From positions 1-46,801 of the forward strand of contig CANRIR010000017.1 in assembly GCA_947630735.1 (NCBI GenBank): 46,801 nucleotides of DNA, read 5' to 3'. Of this stretch, positions 16,220-24,699 are shown one piece after another. The notes under the pieces are model-generated. The model had not been told where the DNA came from and searched no databases. It was given only the letters and a program-made list of their open reading frames with translations. Position numbers and translations under genes: made by a program. Every line of letters begins with the position of its first letter. Within the stretch, counting starts at the first letter, position 1. This DNA comes from an uncultured Marvinbryantia sp. (GTDB taxonomy: Bacteria; Bacillota; Clostridia; Lachnospirales; Lachnospiraceae).

Positions 16220-17218
16220 CTACCCGACGATACCGCTTCGCTCAACGCCCTCTATAAACTGCTTCTGAAGCGCCACATAGATGATCACTATGGGGATCAT
16301 GATGAGCACAATGCCCGCGTCCACAAACAGCTCCAGGATGTTGGGATCCAGGATTTTCTCCACCGTGGAGATGGAGGCCTCGATCGTGGCAATGCGCTTG
16401 CTGATCACAATATCGTTGCTGATCAGAAACAGGTTTGCATAGAAGGTGTCGTTGTACTGCCACACCATAGAGAAAATCGCTACGGTGACGACCGAGGGCA
16501 GCGCATTTACAAGCATGATACGAAAATACGTATACAAGGTTCCGGCCCCGTCCACGAAAGCCGCCTCCTCAATCTCTTTCGGAAGCCCGCGGAAGAACTG
16601 GTTGAAAATGTAAATGTAAAGCCCCGACCGAAGCCCGCACCCAAAGAATGTCATAATATACATCGGTATGGGCGTGGACAGGAGGTTGACAGCGTCCCCC
16701 CTGATCGCTTTTATAATTCCAAAGATATCAAATTTCGCAAATGTCATGTAGAGCGGAAGCATGATCGTGTTGGTAGGAATGACGATCATGACGACCACAC
16801 ATGCAAATAAGACATTTTTCAGCGGAAAATTGTATCTTGCGAATCCGTATCCCACCATGGAACAGATGAACACCTGGATCAGCATGAGCGACAGGGAATA
16901 CACAAGGGAAGCCACCACGGTCTTTCCGTAGTTCAGGTACTGCGCGGCCATCGTGTAGCGCCCCAGGGTAGGCTCCTGCGGGATCAGGTAGACCATCGGA
17001 TTATAGCTGTCCGCATCGGAGAAAAAAGAACTGCTGATAATGCCTATGACCGGCCCCAGAATGACGTAGCACACCCCGACGATCAGCACCGTGCGGAAAA
17101 TAAACAGCACAAACTTTTTGAAATTGTTTGCCCAGCGGATGCGGTCATTCGTAAACTGGTTGTCCGCCATCAGATCGCGGTACCAGGCTATGAGCGACTT
17201 TTTCTTTGCCTTTTCCAT
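16220..17218 (-). CDS. sugar ABC transporter permease, MalG/UgpE type (second importer)
   Basis: Inner permease subunit, 332 residues, six predicted membrane spans. The cytoplasmic EAA loop reads EEAAFVDGAGTLYTYFRIML followed by NALP, the contact site for the ATPase. The N-terminal ~38 residues are cytoplasmic and basic (MEKAKKKSLIAWYRD), longer than usual for MalG types. The periplasmic loop after TM1 (SDADSYNPMVYLIPQEPTLGRY) is standard for the family. It pairs with the MalF-type permease 15 bp upstream and probably with the binding protein at 12869-14200. No ATPase gene of the MsmK/UgpC kind is present in the window, so a shared ATPase encoded elsewhere is presumed. Confidence 0.92.
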   Translation of the reverse strand: MEKAKKKSLIAWYRDLMADNQFTNDRIRWANNFKKFVLFIFRTVLIVGVCYVILGPVIGIISSSFFSDADSYNPMVYLIPQEPTLGRYTMAAQYLNYGKTVVASLVYSLSLMLIQVFICSMVGYGFARYNFPLKNVLFACVVVMIVIPTNTIMLPLYMTFAKFDIFGIIKAIRGDAVNLLSTPIPMYIMTFFGCGLRSGLYIYIFNQFFRGLPKEIEEAAFVDGAGTLYTYFRIMLVNALPSVVTVAIFSMVWQYNDTFYANLFLISNDIVISKRIATIEASISTVEKILDPNILELFVDAGIVLIMIPIVIIYVALQKQFIEGVERSGIVG

Positions 17219-17233
17219 CTTTCTTCTCCTTTC

Positions 17234-18154
17234 CTAATTGTAGTAGAATGTCCGCTTCTGTATGAACCGGCAGGCGATCACCAGGATCAGACAGGTGATC
17301 ACCGTGGACACCAGGCTGAACACGGAGCTCAGCCCGTAGTTCATCTCCTTGAACGCGGTGTTGTACGCCAGCTCCACCACCTCGGACTTCGCGAAGCTGT
17401 CCACCACGGTGTAGACCACATTTGTGATGATGTGGGGCATTACCATGGGGAAGGTTACTTTCCAGAAGGTTTCATAGGCCGTGGAGCCCTCGATCTTCGC
17501 CACCTCGTACATGGAACCCGGTATGGACTGCAGGGCGGCGATGAAAATGATGATCTGCACGCCTGAGGCGTTGATAATATCGCTGATGCGGGCCACCGCC
17601 CCGGATATGTAGGTAATGATGGAGTCCGGAATCCCCAGGCTGCTGAACATTTCCATGTAGTAGGTAATCCCCACGCCTCCCCCGGCCGCCGCCTCCGCCA
17701 TCTCGGCGCTGGCGCTCGAGATGCCGCCGCTCATCATGGTCCGGACCAGGTCCATGGTCTCCAGGATGGCCTCCGAATTCAGGATGACCGGAAGGAAGAA
17801 GATGGCGCGCACCAGGGTGCGCCCGCGGAACTTCTTGTTCAGCAGGAGCGCCATGAACAGGCTGAAAAACGTGATCAGCGGCACGTCGATCAGCATGTTG
17901 CCGATGGACGTGGTGAGCACCTGCTTATAAGTGGCGTGGGCTCGGAACGCGTAGAGGAAATTCTGAAGGCCCACAAAATCCAGGCTGTAGCCGCCTCCGG
18001 GGTTCACGGTCAGGTTCGACAGCGAGAACTCTATGGACATAAACAGGCTTCTGGCATAGAACCACACGAACCCGATGAACCACGGAAGAATAAACAGAAA
18101 ACCCGTGATGCTCCGCTTTTTCGAGAGGGACAATCTTTTCTTCTTTTTATTCAT
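17234..18154 (-). CDS. sugar ABC transporter permease, MalF/UgpA type (second importer)
   Basis: Inner permease subunit, 306 residues, six spans, with a basic N-terminus (MNKKKKRLSLSKKRS). EAA loop: YEVAKIEGSTAYETFWKVTF then PMVMP. A longer-than-usual middle loop (around MSGGISSASAEMAEAAAGGG) faces the outside. The gene starts within the last 8 bases of the DUF5696 gene, so the second importer is translationally coupled to the NHL/YIP1/DUF5696 block. The family imports oligosaccharides or polyol-like compounds; specificity comes from the binding protein. Confidence 0.92.
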   Translation of the reverse strand: MNKKKKRLSLSKKRSITGFLFILPWFIGFVWFYARSLFMSIEFSLSNLTVNPGGGYSLDFVGLQNFLYAFRAHATYKQVLTTSIGNMLIDVPLITFFSLFMALLLNKKFRGRTLVRAIFFLPVILNSEAILETMDLVRTMMSGGISSASAEMAEAAAGGGVGITYYMEMFSSLGIPDSIITYISGAVARISDIINASGVQIIIFIAALQSIPGSMYEVAKIEGSTAYETFWKVTFPMVMPHIITNVVYTVVDSFAKSEVVELAYNTAFKEMNYGLSSVFSLVSTVITCLILVIACRFIQKRTFYYN

Positions 18155-20738
18155 CTGACTCGCCTCCTCTCACCAGATAGCTTCTCGCCGGAACGGTAAG
18201 GCCGTCCGCGCTCGCGTCTGTCTTTCCGGTATTAATATAGATCTTCACGCCGTTCTCGTAAGTGACCGCCCGCAGGGTGCCGCTCAGGATCTCGTGGTTC
18301 ACGATGGCGCTGTCCTTCACAGGCTTCAGGGCCTCGTTTACCTCCTGGTAGATCTCGCAGGCGTCGTTTTTCCAGCTCTCATAGGTTGTGGAGCAGAAGC
18401 GGTTCAGCCCCGTATTCTTGATGTCGCTGGAGTTCTCCCACGAGAACATAAAGTGCGGGGAAGCGCCCGTCTCGACGAGGTTCAGCACGATGTCCGCCCG
18501 GTCGTAAGTATCGCTCAGATTGACGGCGCTGCCCGAGTAGTCGATGCACCCGTGGATCAGCATCTCATAAAACGGAACCGTCTGATCCACGATGTAATAG
18601 TCGTTGTCTGTCAGCGGCGCGTTGATGATGTCGTCCGCGTAGGCGAAGGAGTAATCGTTTCCGTCGTTTACCATGAGCTTTTTGCCCGTGTCCTTTAAGA
18701 CTCCCAGGGAGCCCTCCACCACGTCCAGCGCCTGCTCGCGGCTGATGATGTTGGTCCGCTTTTTGTCGGAGTGGAGCTCATCCCCAAGGTCCCGCAGGGA
18801 GATGCCGTCCACGCCGCAGCCTGTGATCTTCGCCGCGAATTTGTCCACATAGCGCACCAGGAATTTCGGCGAGACCAGATAATAGTGGTTCTCCTCGTAG
18901 CCCAGGCCGGAAGTCTGCCGCAGGGTAGCCGGGTTTACCAGGCCGAACTCCGCGATGTAGCCGCCCCCGTAATATCGGGACGTCTCGTTGTTCTCCGAAT
19001 AGCGCTTGCTGACGGCCGTCACTTTCTGGAAGGCCACATCCGCGTAGAATGTGCCGCCGTTGCGCTCCACCGTGTCGTTCAGGGACGACAGGCCCAGCTT
19101 TCCGCCCAGCTTGCCTGACACCTTCAGCTTGCTCACCACATCGTGGTAGTAGCCGCGGTTCATCCAGCCCTGGAAGTTCATGACCTGGTTGGAGACGCCC
19201 TGGCTGCGCAGGTCGTCCGACATGTCCTTGGCCTCGTCGAACGTGGTCATGGCGTACAGGCCCTGGTACTGGGTGCCCAGGAAAAACCTGGTCATGTCCA
19301 CGCCGCCCAGCACGTCGTAGTAGAACTTGATGTCCCCGTCCGTCGGTTCGTTGGGCGTCAGCACGCCCTCGTCCAGCAGCCTCTGCCGGTAGTAGTTGGC
19401 CGCCCCCGCATAGCCCGCGTTCTCGTCCGTGAGCATGGTGTATTTTACCGTGATGTTTGCGTCATAAAAATTCTTTTCCACAATGGGAATATCCGCCTCG
19501 TTGCCGGTGGTTCCGAACATGGACAGTTTGTCGTTCCCGCGCAGCACGAAGGTGGGATATACATAATTGTACTCGTTGAGTTTCCCGGAAACCCCCGCGT
19601 TCAGGTACGCCAGGGAGGCCCCGTCCTCGATGGTGGCGAACACGCTGCTGTCCTCGCGGAACAGCCCGTACAGCGCCATCTTCACATTCTCCGTGTTCTC
19701 CAGCACCGTGTACTCCGCCGCCAGCGGGTCGATGCCGTACACATACTCGGAATAGTTGTCCGCCGCGGTTTTCCCGTTGTTGAAGTTGATCAGCGAGCCG
19801 GAGCCGTTGGGCACCAGCATGTAGCCCTCTTCGTCCTTTCCGGCCGCGCCGAAATAGCGCAGGAACTGGATGCGGAAGATCGCGCCGCCGCCGTTCTCCA
19901 CCACCTGGCTCATGGGGATGGACACGTCCACGGCGTCGCCGTTCAGGCGGTACTCCAGCGGAATCTCGAAGGAGATGGGCACAGCGCCCTCCACGCCGGA
20001 GTTCTCCATCTCGCGCAGGTAGTCCTCGTCGGTAAACCCGGCCGCCTCAAAATATTTGTTCAGCTTGCGCAGCTGCGACGCGCCCTTCGCGGCGGACGGA
20101 AGCAGTTCCTTATAGTTCTCCGCCACGCTGGAATCCGTGTACTTTTTGTTTACAAAGGACGCATCGTCCTCCGGCAGGGCCGCCAGCACTTTATCCAGCG
20201 TCTCGATGCTGATATACTGCGGCACGATGCCGGTGCTGTTGGACATATCGCCGATGGTGTACAGGAACCGGATGCCGTTCTCGATGCCCTCCGACGCCAG
20301 CTGGCCCTCTTTCTGGACGCAGTATGTGTAGGAGTCGAAAGTTCCCTGGGTGCGGGACGTGTTGAAATAGTCCACGATGAGCTGCGATTTCAGGTAGCTC
20401 TTGTTGGTCCCGGAGGCCAGGGCGTCCGAGTCCGCGTCCGGCGGGTTGGAATAGACGATCTGCCCGTTGCGCTTGTCCTCCACGGCCACCTCGCCCGTCT
20501 CCGTGTTGGCATACAGCTTCAGGTATTCATTCTGGGCCGCCAGCTTCATGCCCTTCACGCCGCCGCTCTCATCCCCCAGCGGGGTGAACGTCTTTCCCTC
20601 CTCGTAGTCGTAGGAGGTCAGGTAGGCCCTGTAATCGTTGTAGAAGTGATAGCGGAACAGCCACCATAAAAACCAGCCGGCCACCGCCGCCGCAGCGAGA
20701 CACACAACCGCGATCACAATTTTTTTACTTTTACGCAT
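18147..20738 (-). CDS. large membrane-anchored exoprotein, DUF5696-like
   Basis: An 863-residue protein with a single N-terminal anchor (res ~6-27, IVIAVVCLAAAAVAGWFLWW) and a large extracellular part. The general make-up (LKLYANTETGEVAVEDKRNGQ, then a middle region, then VDGISLRDLGDELHSD and NDYSFAYADDI) matches what I remember of DUF5696 proteins found beside sugar transporters in Firmicutes. The second half, with regularly spaced strands and Asp/Glu-rich turns, could be a TIM-barrel glycosidase-like domain; that is only an inference. Co-translated with the downstream MalF-type permease. The start ATG has GGGAGGGACAAC before it. Possible roles: a glycan-processing or sensing surface protein. 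Function is not established. Confidence 0.65.
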   Translation of the reverse strand: MRKSKKIVIAVVCLAAAAVAGWFLWWLFRYHFYNDYRAYLTSYDYEEGKTFTPLGDESGGVKGMKLAAQNEYLKLYANTETGEVAVEDKRNGQIVYSNPPDADSDALASGTNKSYLKSQLIVDYFNTSRTQGTFDSYTYCVQKEGQLASEGIENGIRFLYTIGDMSNSTGIVPQYISIETLDKVLAALPEDDASFVNKKYTDSSVAENYKELLPSAAKGASQLRKLNKYFEAAGFTDEDYLREMENSGVEGAVPISFEIPLEYRLNGDAVDVSIPMSQVVENGGGAIFRIQFLRYFGAAGKDEEGYMLVPNGSGSLINFNNGKTAADNYSEYVYGIDPLAAEYTVLENTENVKMALYGLFREDSSVFATIEDGASLAYLNAGVSGKLNEYNYVYPTFVLRGNDKLSMFGTTGNEADIPIVEKNFYDANITVKYTMLTDENAGYAGAANYYRQRLLDEGVLTPNEPTDGDIKFYYDVLGGVDMTRFFLGTQYQGLYAMTTFDEAKDMSDDLRSQGVSNQVMNFQGWMNRGYYHDVVSKLKVSGKLGGKLGLSSLNDTVERNGGTFYADVAFQKVTAVSKRYSENNETSRYYGGGYIAEFGLVNPATLRQTSGLGYEENHYYLVSPKFLVRYVDKFAAKITGCGVDGISLRDLGDELHSDKKRTNIISREQALDVVEGSLGVLKDTGKKLMVNDGNDYSFAYADDIINAPLTDNDYYIVDQTVPFYEMLIHGCIDYSGSAVNLSDTYDRADIVLNLVETGASPHFMFSWENSSDIKNTGLNRFCSTTYESWKNDACEIYQEVNEALKPVKDSAIVNHEILSGTLRAVTYENGVKIYINTGKTDASADGLTVPARSYLVRGGESDE

Positions 20739-20751
20739 GTTGTCCCTCCCT

Positions 20752-21387
20752 CTACGCGCGGTACATCAGTTCCTGATAGATACTGTAAAAGAAACTGTAT
20801 ACCTGATTGATCAGATCCACAAACAGAAGCACCACAAAGATGATGATAAACATGGCGATGAACGTGAGGAAAACCGTGACCAGCGTCTTGGCCAGCGTGT
20901 AGTTGTGCACCACCATAATGCCCATCAGCATCATGATCAGGCCGTAGGCAATGCCCAGGGCCATAATGATCCAGTAGAACGCCGCCTCCTCCAGGGATAC
21001 AAACTGGCTGAACAGCGTCGCGATGTTGAAGCACACGATCATGGGGATCAGCGCGTAGCCGATCGCGATGGCGATGTCCTTCAGTCGGCCCTCCCCCTCC
21101 ATCAGGCAGGTAATGGACCAGTTGCTCACGCACATGAGCAGATACAAAAGCAGCACGGCGATCAGCTCCGTCAGGGCGTTCACATCCAGCGGGTCCACAT
21201 CGTTCACCACAAAGCTGGCCGACATGCGGTTGACGGAAAAGCTCAGGGAAAACAGGATGACCAGCACGATGGCCACGGGCACGCTGCCCCTGCCCCGGTG
21301 GCGGATCTCATAGTAGGCGTCCATGGGATGGCTGACCGTGTAAAAGGCGTATTTCCATTTGTCGAGCGAGAATAATTCCTTTATCAA
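20752..21387 (-). CDS. YIP1-family integral membrane protein
   Basis: A 211-residue multispan protein (about five helices) of the Yip1 domain type: an N-terminal cytoplasmic segment (FYTVSHPMDAYYEIRHRGRG) followed by helices such as VPVAIVLVILFSLSF and repeated hydrophobic blocks. Bacterial YIP1 proteins have no defined biochemical role. The start is TTG at 21387, overlapping the TGA of the NHL gene as TTGA with AAAGGAGGG seven bases upstream; there is no ATG in frame nearby. The reading frame is open further upstream but that lies inside the NHL gene. Together with the NHL and DUF5696 genes it forms a three-gene membrane module embedded in the transporter operon. Confidence 0.8.
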   Translation of the reverse strand: MIKELFSLDKWKYAFYTVSHPMDAYYEIRHRGRGSVPVAIVLVILFSLSFSVNRMSASFVVNDVDPLDVNALTELIAVLLLYLLMCVSNWSITCLMEGEGRLKDIAIAIGYALIPMIVCFNIATLFSQFVSLEEAAFYWIIMALGIAYGLIMMLMGIMVVHNYTLAKTLVTVFLTFIAMFIIIFVVLLFVDLINQVYSFFYSIYQELMYRA

Positions 21388-22856
21388 AGCAAGCCCTCCT
21401 TTCGTTTTCCTCTCCCTTTTCTTTTGCGCACCTGCGCAAGCAGCACGAACACCGCGATGACCGCGACGACCACCGTCATCACAGGCCCGATGCTCTGGGT
21501 CAGCAGCTCGTTGCGGTAGCGCTGCCAGGCGATGGAATAGTATTTGCGGTTCATGCCCAGCTTCAGGTATTTCATGGCCTGCGCGTTGTCGCCGGCCGTC
21601 AGATAGGCTTTTCCGATGCCGCTGTTCGCGAGCTCGTTGTTCTCGTTCAGCTTCAGCACCTGCTCCCACGCGCCGATGGCCTGTTTCTCATCGCCGTCGT
21701 AGCGCAGGCCCACGGCTTTGTCGATGAGGGAGCCGTACTCCGTGGCCGCGAATTTCAGCACCGCCCCGTGGTAGGCGTCCAGCACGATGATCTGGTCCTC
21801 CACGGTCTCGATGGCCACCGGGGTGTTGAAGGTGCCCTCCTGGCTCCCCAGGCCGCCGAAAACGTAGAGCAGGTTGCCCTCCTTATCGTAGGTAAAAATG
21901 CGTCCGCGCTTGCGGTCCAGCAGGGAGTAGATCCCCTTGCCCCGGTACACCACGTCGGTAAATTCCGACGGACCGCTGTATGTGCCGTAGACGCTGCCCC
22001 ACAGATCGCCGCCCAGGTTCTGGTTCTCGCCCTTCTGGATGACGTCCTCGCCCCGGGGGTTCAGACGCCGGATGCCCTGCAGGCCGTCCGAGTCCAGGTT
22101 GGACGCGTACACAAATCCGTCGCTGTCGATGTCGATGCCGGTAAACTCCGTGGGAATGTAAAGCTGCTGTTTGGAGCGCTCCTCCTTGCTGGCAAGCCTT
22201 CTCCAGAACTTCTCCCACAGCGTGATCTTCACGTCGATGGTTCCGAAATAGCCGGTAAAATCGCCGGTGTTTTCAAACACCAGGATCCCCTCGAAAGCGT
22301 TCCGCGCGATGACGTACACACGGTCCGCGTAGTCCACCGTCACTTTCAGGGGCACGAAGTCGAAATCGTCCTCCAGAACCTCCGACTGCGGGTTGTCTAT
22401 AATCTTCACAAATTCCCCCTCCGGGGTAAGCACCACCACGCGCTTGTTGTTGGAGTCCGCCACGTAGAGCTGTTCGTTCTCCGACACGCACACGCCGTAG
22501 GGGGCGTTGAAGCTGTCCTGCTCGCCGTCCCGCTCGAAGGAATCGATGATCCGCACGGTCTGGGACATATCCTCGTCCAGCACCACGATGCGGTTGTTCC
22601 CCGTGTCCGCCACATACACCAGCCCGTCCGGCGCAACGCAGAGGTCCTGGGGCTCCTTGAAATCCGTGGTGCCCGCCGTCTGCCCCGTGATCCTGCCGTT
22701 CGGCACATAGGCCGCGGGGGTCAGCATCACGTTCTCCCGGTAATCGTAGGTGTAGGTGTCGTAGGGAAGTTCCTTTGCCCCGGCGCAGGTTCCCAGCGCC
22801 GCCACGGCCGCTGCCAGGGAGGCAGCAAGCGTCACAAACCATTTTTGTCTTCTCAT
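21384..22856 (-). CDS. exported NHL-repeat (beta-propeller) protein with C-terminal membrane anchor
   Basis: A 490-residue protein: signal peptide (res 1-26, cleavage near CAGA); then NHL-type propeller blades (VYVADTGNNRIVVLD, LYVADSNNKRVVVL, VYASNLDSDGLQGIRRLN, IFTYDKEGNLLYVFGG) to ~360; a short tetratricopeptide-like helical stretch (GDEKQAIGAWEQVLKLNENN, ~385-430); and one transmembrane helix near 450-470 (PVMTVVVAVIAVFVLLA) with an Arg/Lys-rich tail. So it is displayed outside and anchored at its C-terminus. NHL propellers usually bind proteins, RNA or sugars; here an extracellular scaffold for the neighbouring YIP1 and DUF5696 proteins is plausible. The ATG at 22856 follows GGAGGGCAGT. 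It is coupled to YIP1 by a TTGA overlap. Confidence 0.8.
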   Translation of the reverse strand: MRRQKWFVTLAASLAAAVAALGTCAGAKELPYDTYTYDYRENVMLTPAAYVPNGRITGQTAGTTDFKEPQDLCVAPDGLVYVADTGNNRIVVLDEDMSQTVRIIDSFERDGEQDSFNAPYGVCVSENEQLYVADSNNKRVVVLTPEGEFVKIIDNPQSEVLEDDFDFVPLKVTVDYADRVYVIARNAFEGILVFENTGDFTGYFGTIDVKITLWEKFWRRLASKEERSKQQLYIPTEFTGIDIDSDGFVYASNLDSDGLQGIRRLNPRGEDVIQKGENQNLGGDLWGSVYGTYSGPSEFTDVVYRGKGIYSLLDRKRGRIFTYDKEGNLLYVFGGLGSQEGTFNTPVAIETVEDQIIVLDAYHGAVLKFAATEYGSLIDKAVGLRYDGDEKQAIGAWEQVLKLNENNELANSGIGKAYLTAGDNAQAMKYLKLGMNRKYYSIAWQRYRNELLTQSIGPVMTVVVAVIAVFVLLAQVRKRKGRGKRKEGLL

Positions 22857-22866
22857 ACTGCCCTCC

Positions 22867-23745
22867 TTAATCTTTCATGCCGGATGTGGTCATAGTTTCC
22901 AAAACGCTGCTCTGGCAGATCAGGAAGAAGGTAATGGGCACGGCCGCGATGATAAAGGTAACGGCCGCCGCCGCTCCGGCTCTCGCCGTGCCGCCCGCTG
23001 TGATCTGCTGCAGGGAATACTGCAGAGGTTTCAGCTCCTCGCTGCGCAGGAACAGGCCGCCCGTGTTGCCCCACATCTGCTGGAACTGGAAGATGGCCAG
23101 CGTCAGCCAGGCCGGTTTCACGTTCGGCATGACGATGCTCCAGAAAATGCGCCACTCCGAAGCCCCGTCCAGCCGGGCCGACTCCATGAGGGAATCCGGC
23201 AGCTGCTCCATAAACTGTTTCATCAGATAGAGGCCCATGCCGAAGGAAAAGGCCGGAAGGATCAGCGCCGCGTAGGTATTGTTGATGTGCAGCCAGCTGA
23301 TGATGATGTACTGCGGGATCTGGGTTACCGTCCAGGAGAACATCATGGAGAGCACTACCATGCTGAACAGAATGTTCTTGCCCGGAAAATTGTGCTTCGC
23401 CAGCGGGTACGCCGCCAGGGACGCGCAGATGACATGGCCCACCATGCCGCCGCCCGTGATGATGATGGTGTTTAATATGTAGCGCGAGAACGGCACCCAG
23501 GAATTGTTCATCAGCACGAACAGGTCGGTAAAGTTCTCCAGGGTGGGGTTGCGCACAAAAATCTTGGGCGGGAACTGGAACAGCTCGTCCAGGGGCTTTA
23601 AGGCGTTGTTGATGATCATGACCAGGGGCAGCGCCATAAAGATGCCGCAGACGAACATGACAAAAAACAGGATGCTGTTGCCCGCCATGGAACGGTTGAG
23701 TTTTTTTGCCTTTCTGCGGAAAAGCCGACGTCTCTTTTTCTCCAT
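22867..23745 (-). CDS. sugar ABC transporter permease, MalG type (first importer)
   Basis: A 292-residue, six-span permease. EAA loop: MESARLDGASEWRIFWSIVM followed by PNVKP. The family segment FQFPPKIFVRNPTLENF follows TM1. The ATG overlaps the stop codon of the upstream MalF-type gene by one base (TAATG), so the two subunits are made in equal amounts. Together with the 1069-residue binding protein it forms the first importer of the operon. The substrate is probably an oligosaccharide released by the GH26 enzyme. Confidence 0.93.
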   Translation of the reverse strand: MEKKRRRLFRRKAKKLNRSMAGNSILFFVMFVCGIFMALPLVMIINNALKPLDELFQFPPKIFVRNPTLENFTDLFVLMNNSWVPFSRYILNTIIITGGGMVGHVICASLAAYPLAKHNFPGKNILFSMVVLSMMFSWTVTQIPQYIIISWLHINNTYAALILPAFSFGMGLYLMKQFMEQLPDSLMESARLDGASEWRIFWSIVMPNVKPAWLTLAIFQFQQMWGNTGGLFLRSEELKPLQYSLQQITAGGTARAGAAAAVTFIIAAVPITFFLICQSSVLETMTTSGMKD

Positions 23746-24680
23746 TATTCGCCAACCCTCCTTAATATTCTCTGCACCAGCTTATTGGTGCCGACCATCA
23801 GCAGGAACAGCACCGTCGCGATGGCGGATGCGTAGCCCATGTCAAACCGGGTGGACCCGTAGTCCAGAAGGTGCGTGACCACCGTCGCGCCCGCGTAGTT
23901 GACGGAGGGATTTCCCGCAAGCTGAATGGAAATGTCCGCCACCGCGAAGGACTGCGTGATCTGCATAACCGCGCCGAACATCAGCTGAGGCTTCATGGCC
24001 GGGAGCGTGACATACCACAATTCCTGCCAGCGGTTTTTCACGCCGTCCAGGGCCGCCGCCTCGAAGAGGCTCTTGTCCACCGTCTGCAGACCGGCGATAA
24101 AGGAAAGGAAACCGGTTCCCAAAGACAGCCACAGCTGCACCACGATCAGCACCGGGAGCACGTATTTCTCCGTCTTCATCCACAGGATGGCCTCATCCAG
24201 GATGCCCAGCTTTAAGAGGATGCCGTTCAGGTAGCCGTAGCGGTCGCCCGTGAGGATGAGGTTCCACACCAGGTAGGCGTTTCCGCAGATGCTGGGCGCG
24301 TAGAAGATCAGGGTCAGAAACGCTCGCAGCTTCCCGGAAAATTCGTTGATGATCCAGGCGAACAGCAGGCACAGGATGTAGCTGATGGGCCCCGTGACCA
24401 CCGCGAAGATCAGCGTGTTCTTTAAGGAGATCAGGAAAATATCATCCTCCAGAAACAGCTTGATGTAGTTCTGCCACCCGATGAAGGTGGGGAATTCCAG
24501 CATATTGAAATAGGTAAAGCTCAAGGCGATGGATATGATCACCGGCAGCACTGTGAAGAAGAAAAACAGGATGAAATATGGTGCCAGCATATAATAGCAC
24601 ACGCGGTTCCGCTTGATGCGGTACGCGAGCGAATGCGTCTTGTCTTTGCTCTTTTTGGATGCGGTTATCTGTTCTGCCAT
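23745..24680 (-). CDS. sugar ABC transporter permease, MalF type (first importer)
   Basis: A 311-residue, six-span permease. Basic N-terminus, first helix MLAPYFILFFFFTVLPVIIS, and EAA loop FEAAALDGVKNRWQELWYVT followed by LPAMKP. The start at 24680 is chosen because GGAGGGAAGGAAAGAAA lies just before it; the ATG at 24722 falls inside the binding-protein gene and would add a non-hydrophobic 14-residue head. A 19-bp gap separates it from the binding protein upstream, and its stop overlaps the start of the next permease. Confidence 0.93.
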   Translation of the reverse strand: MAEQITASKKSKDKTHSLAYRIKRNRVCYYMLAPYFILFFFFTVLPVIISIALSFTYFNMLEFPTFIGWQNYIKLFLEDDIFLISLKNTLIFAVVTGPISYILCLLFAWIINEFSGKLRAFLTLIFYAPSICGNAYLVWNLILTGDRYGYLNGILLKLGILDEAILWMKTEKYVLPVLIVVQLWLSLGTGFLSFIAGLQTVDKSLFEAAALDGVKNRWQELWYVTLPAMKPQLMFGAVMQITQSFAVADISIQLAGNPSVNYAGATVVTHLLDYGSTRFDMGYASAIATVLFLLMVGTNKLVQRILRRVGE

Positions 24681-24699
24681 TTTCTTTCCTCCCTCCCTT

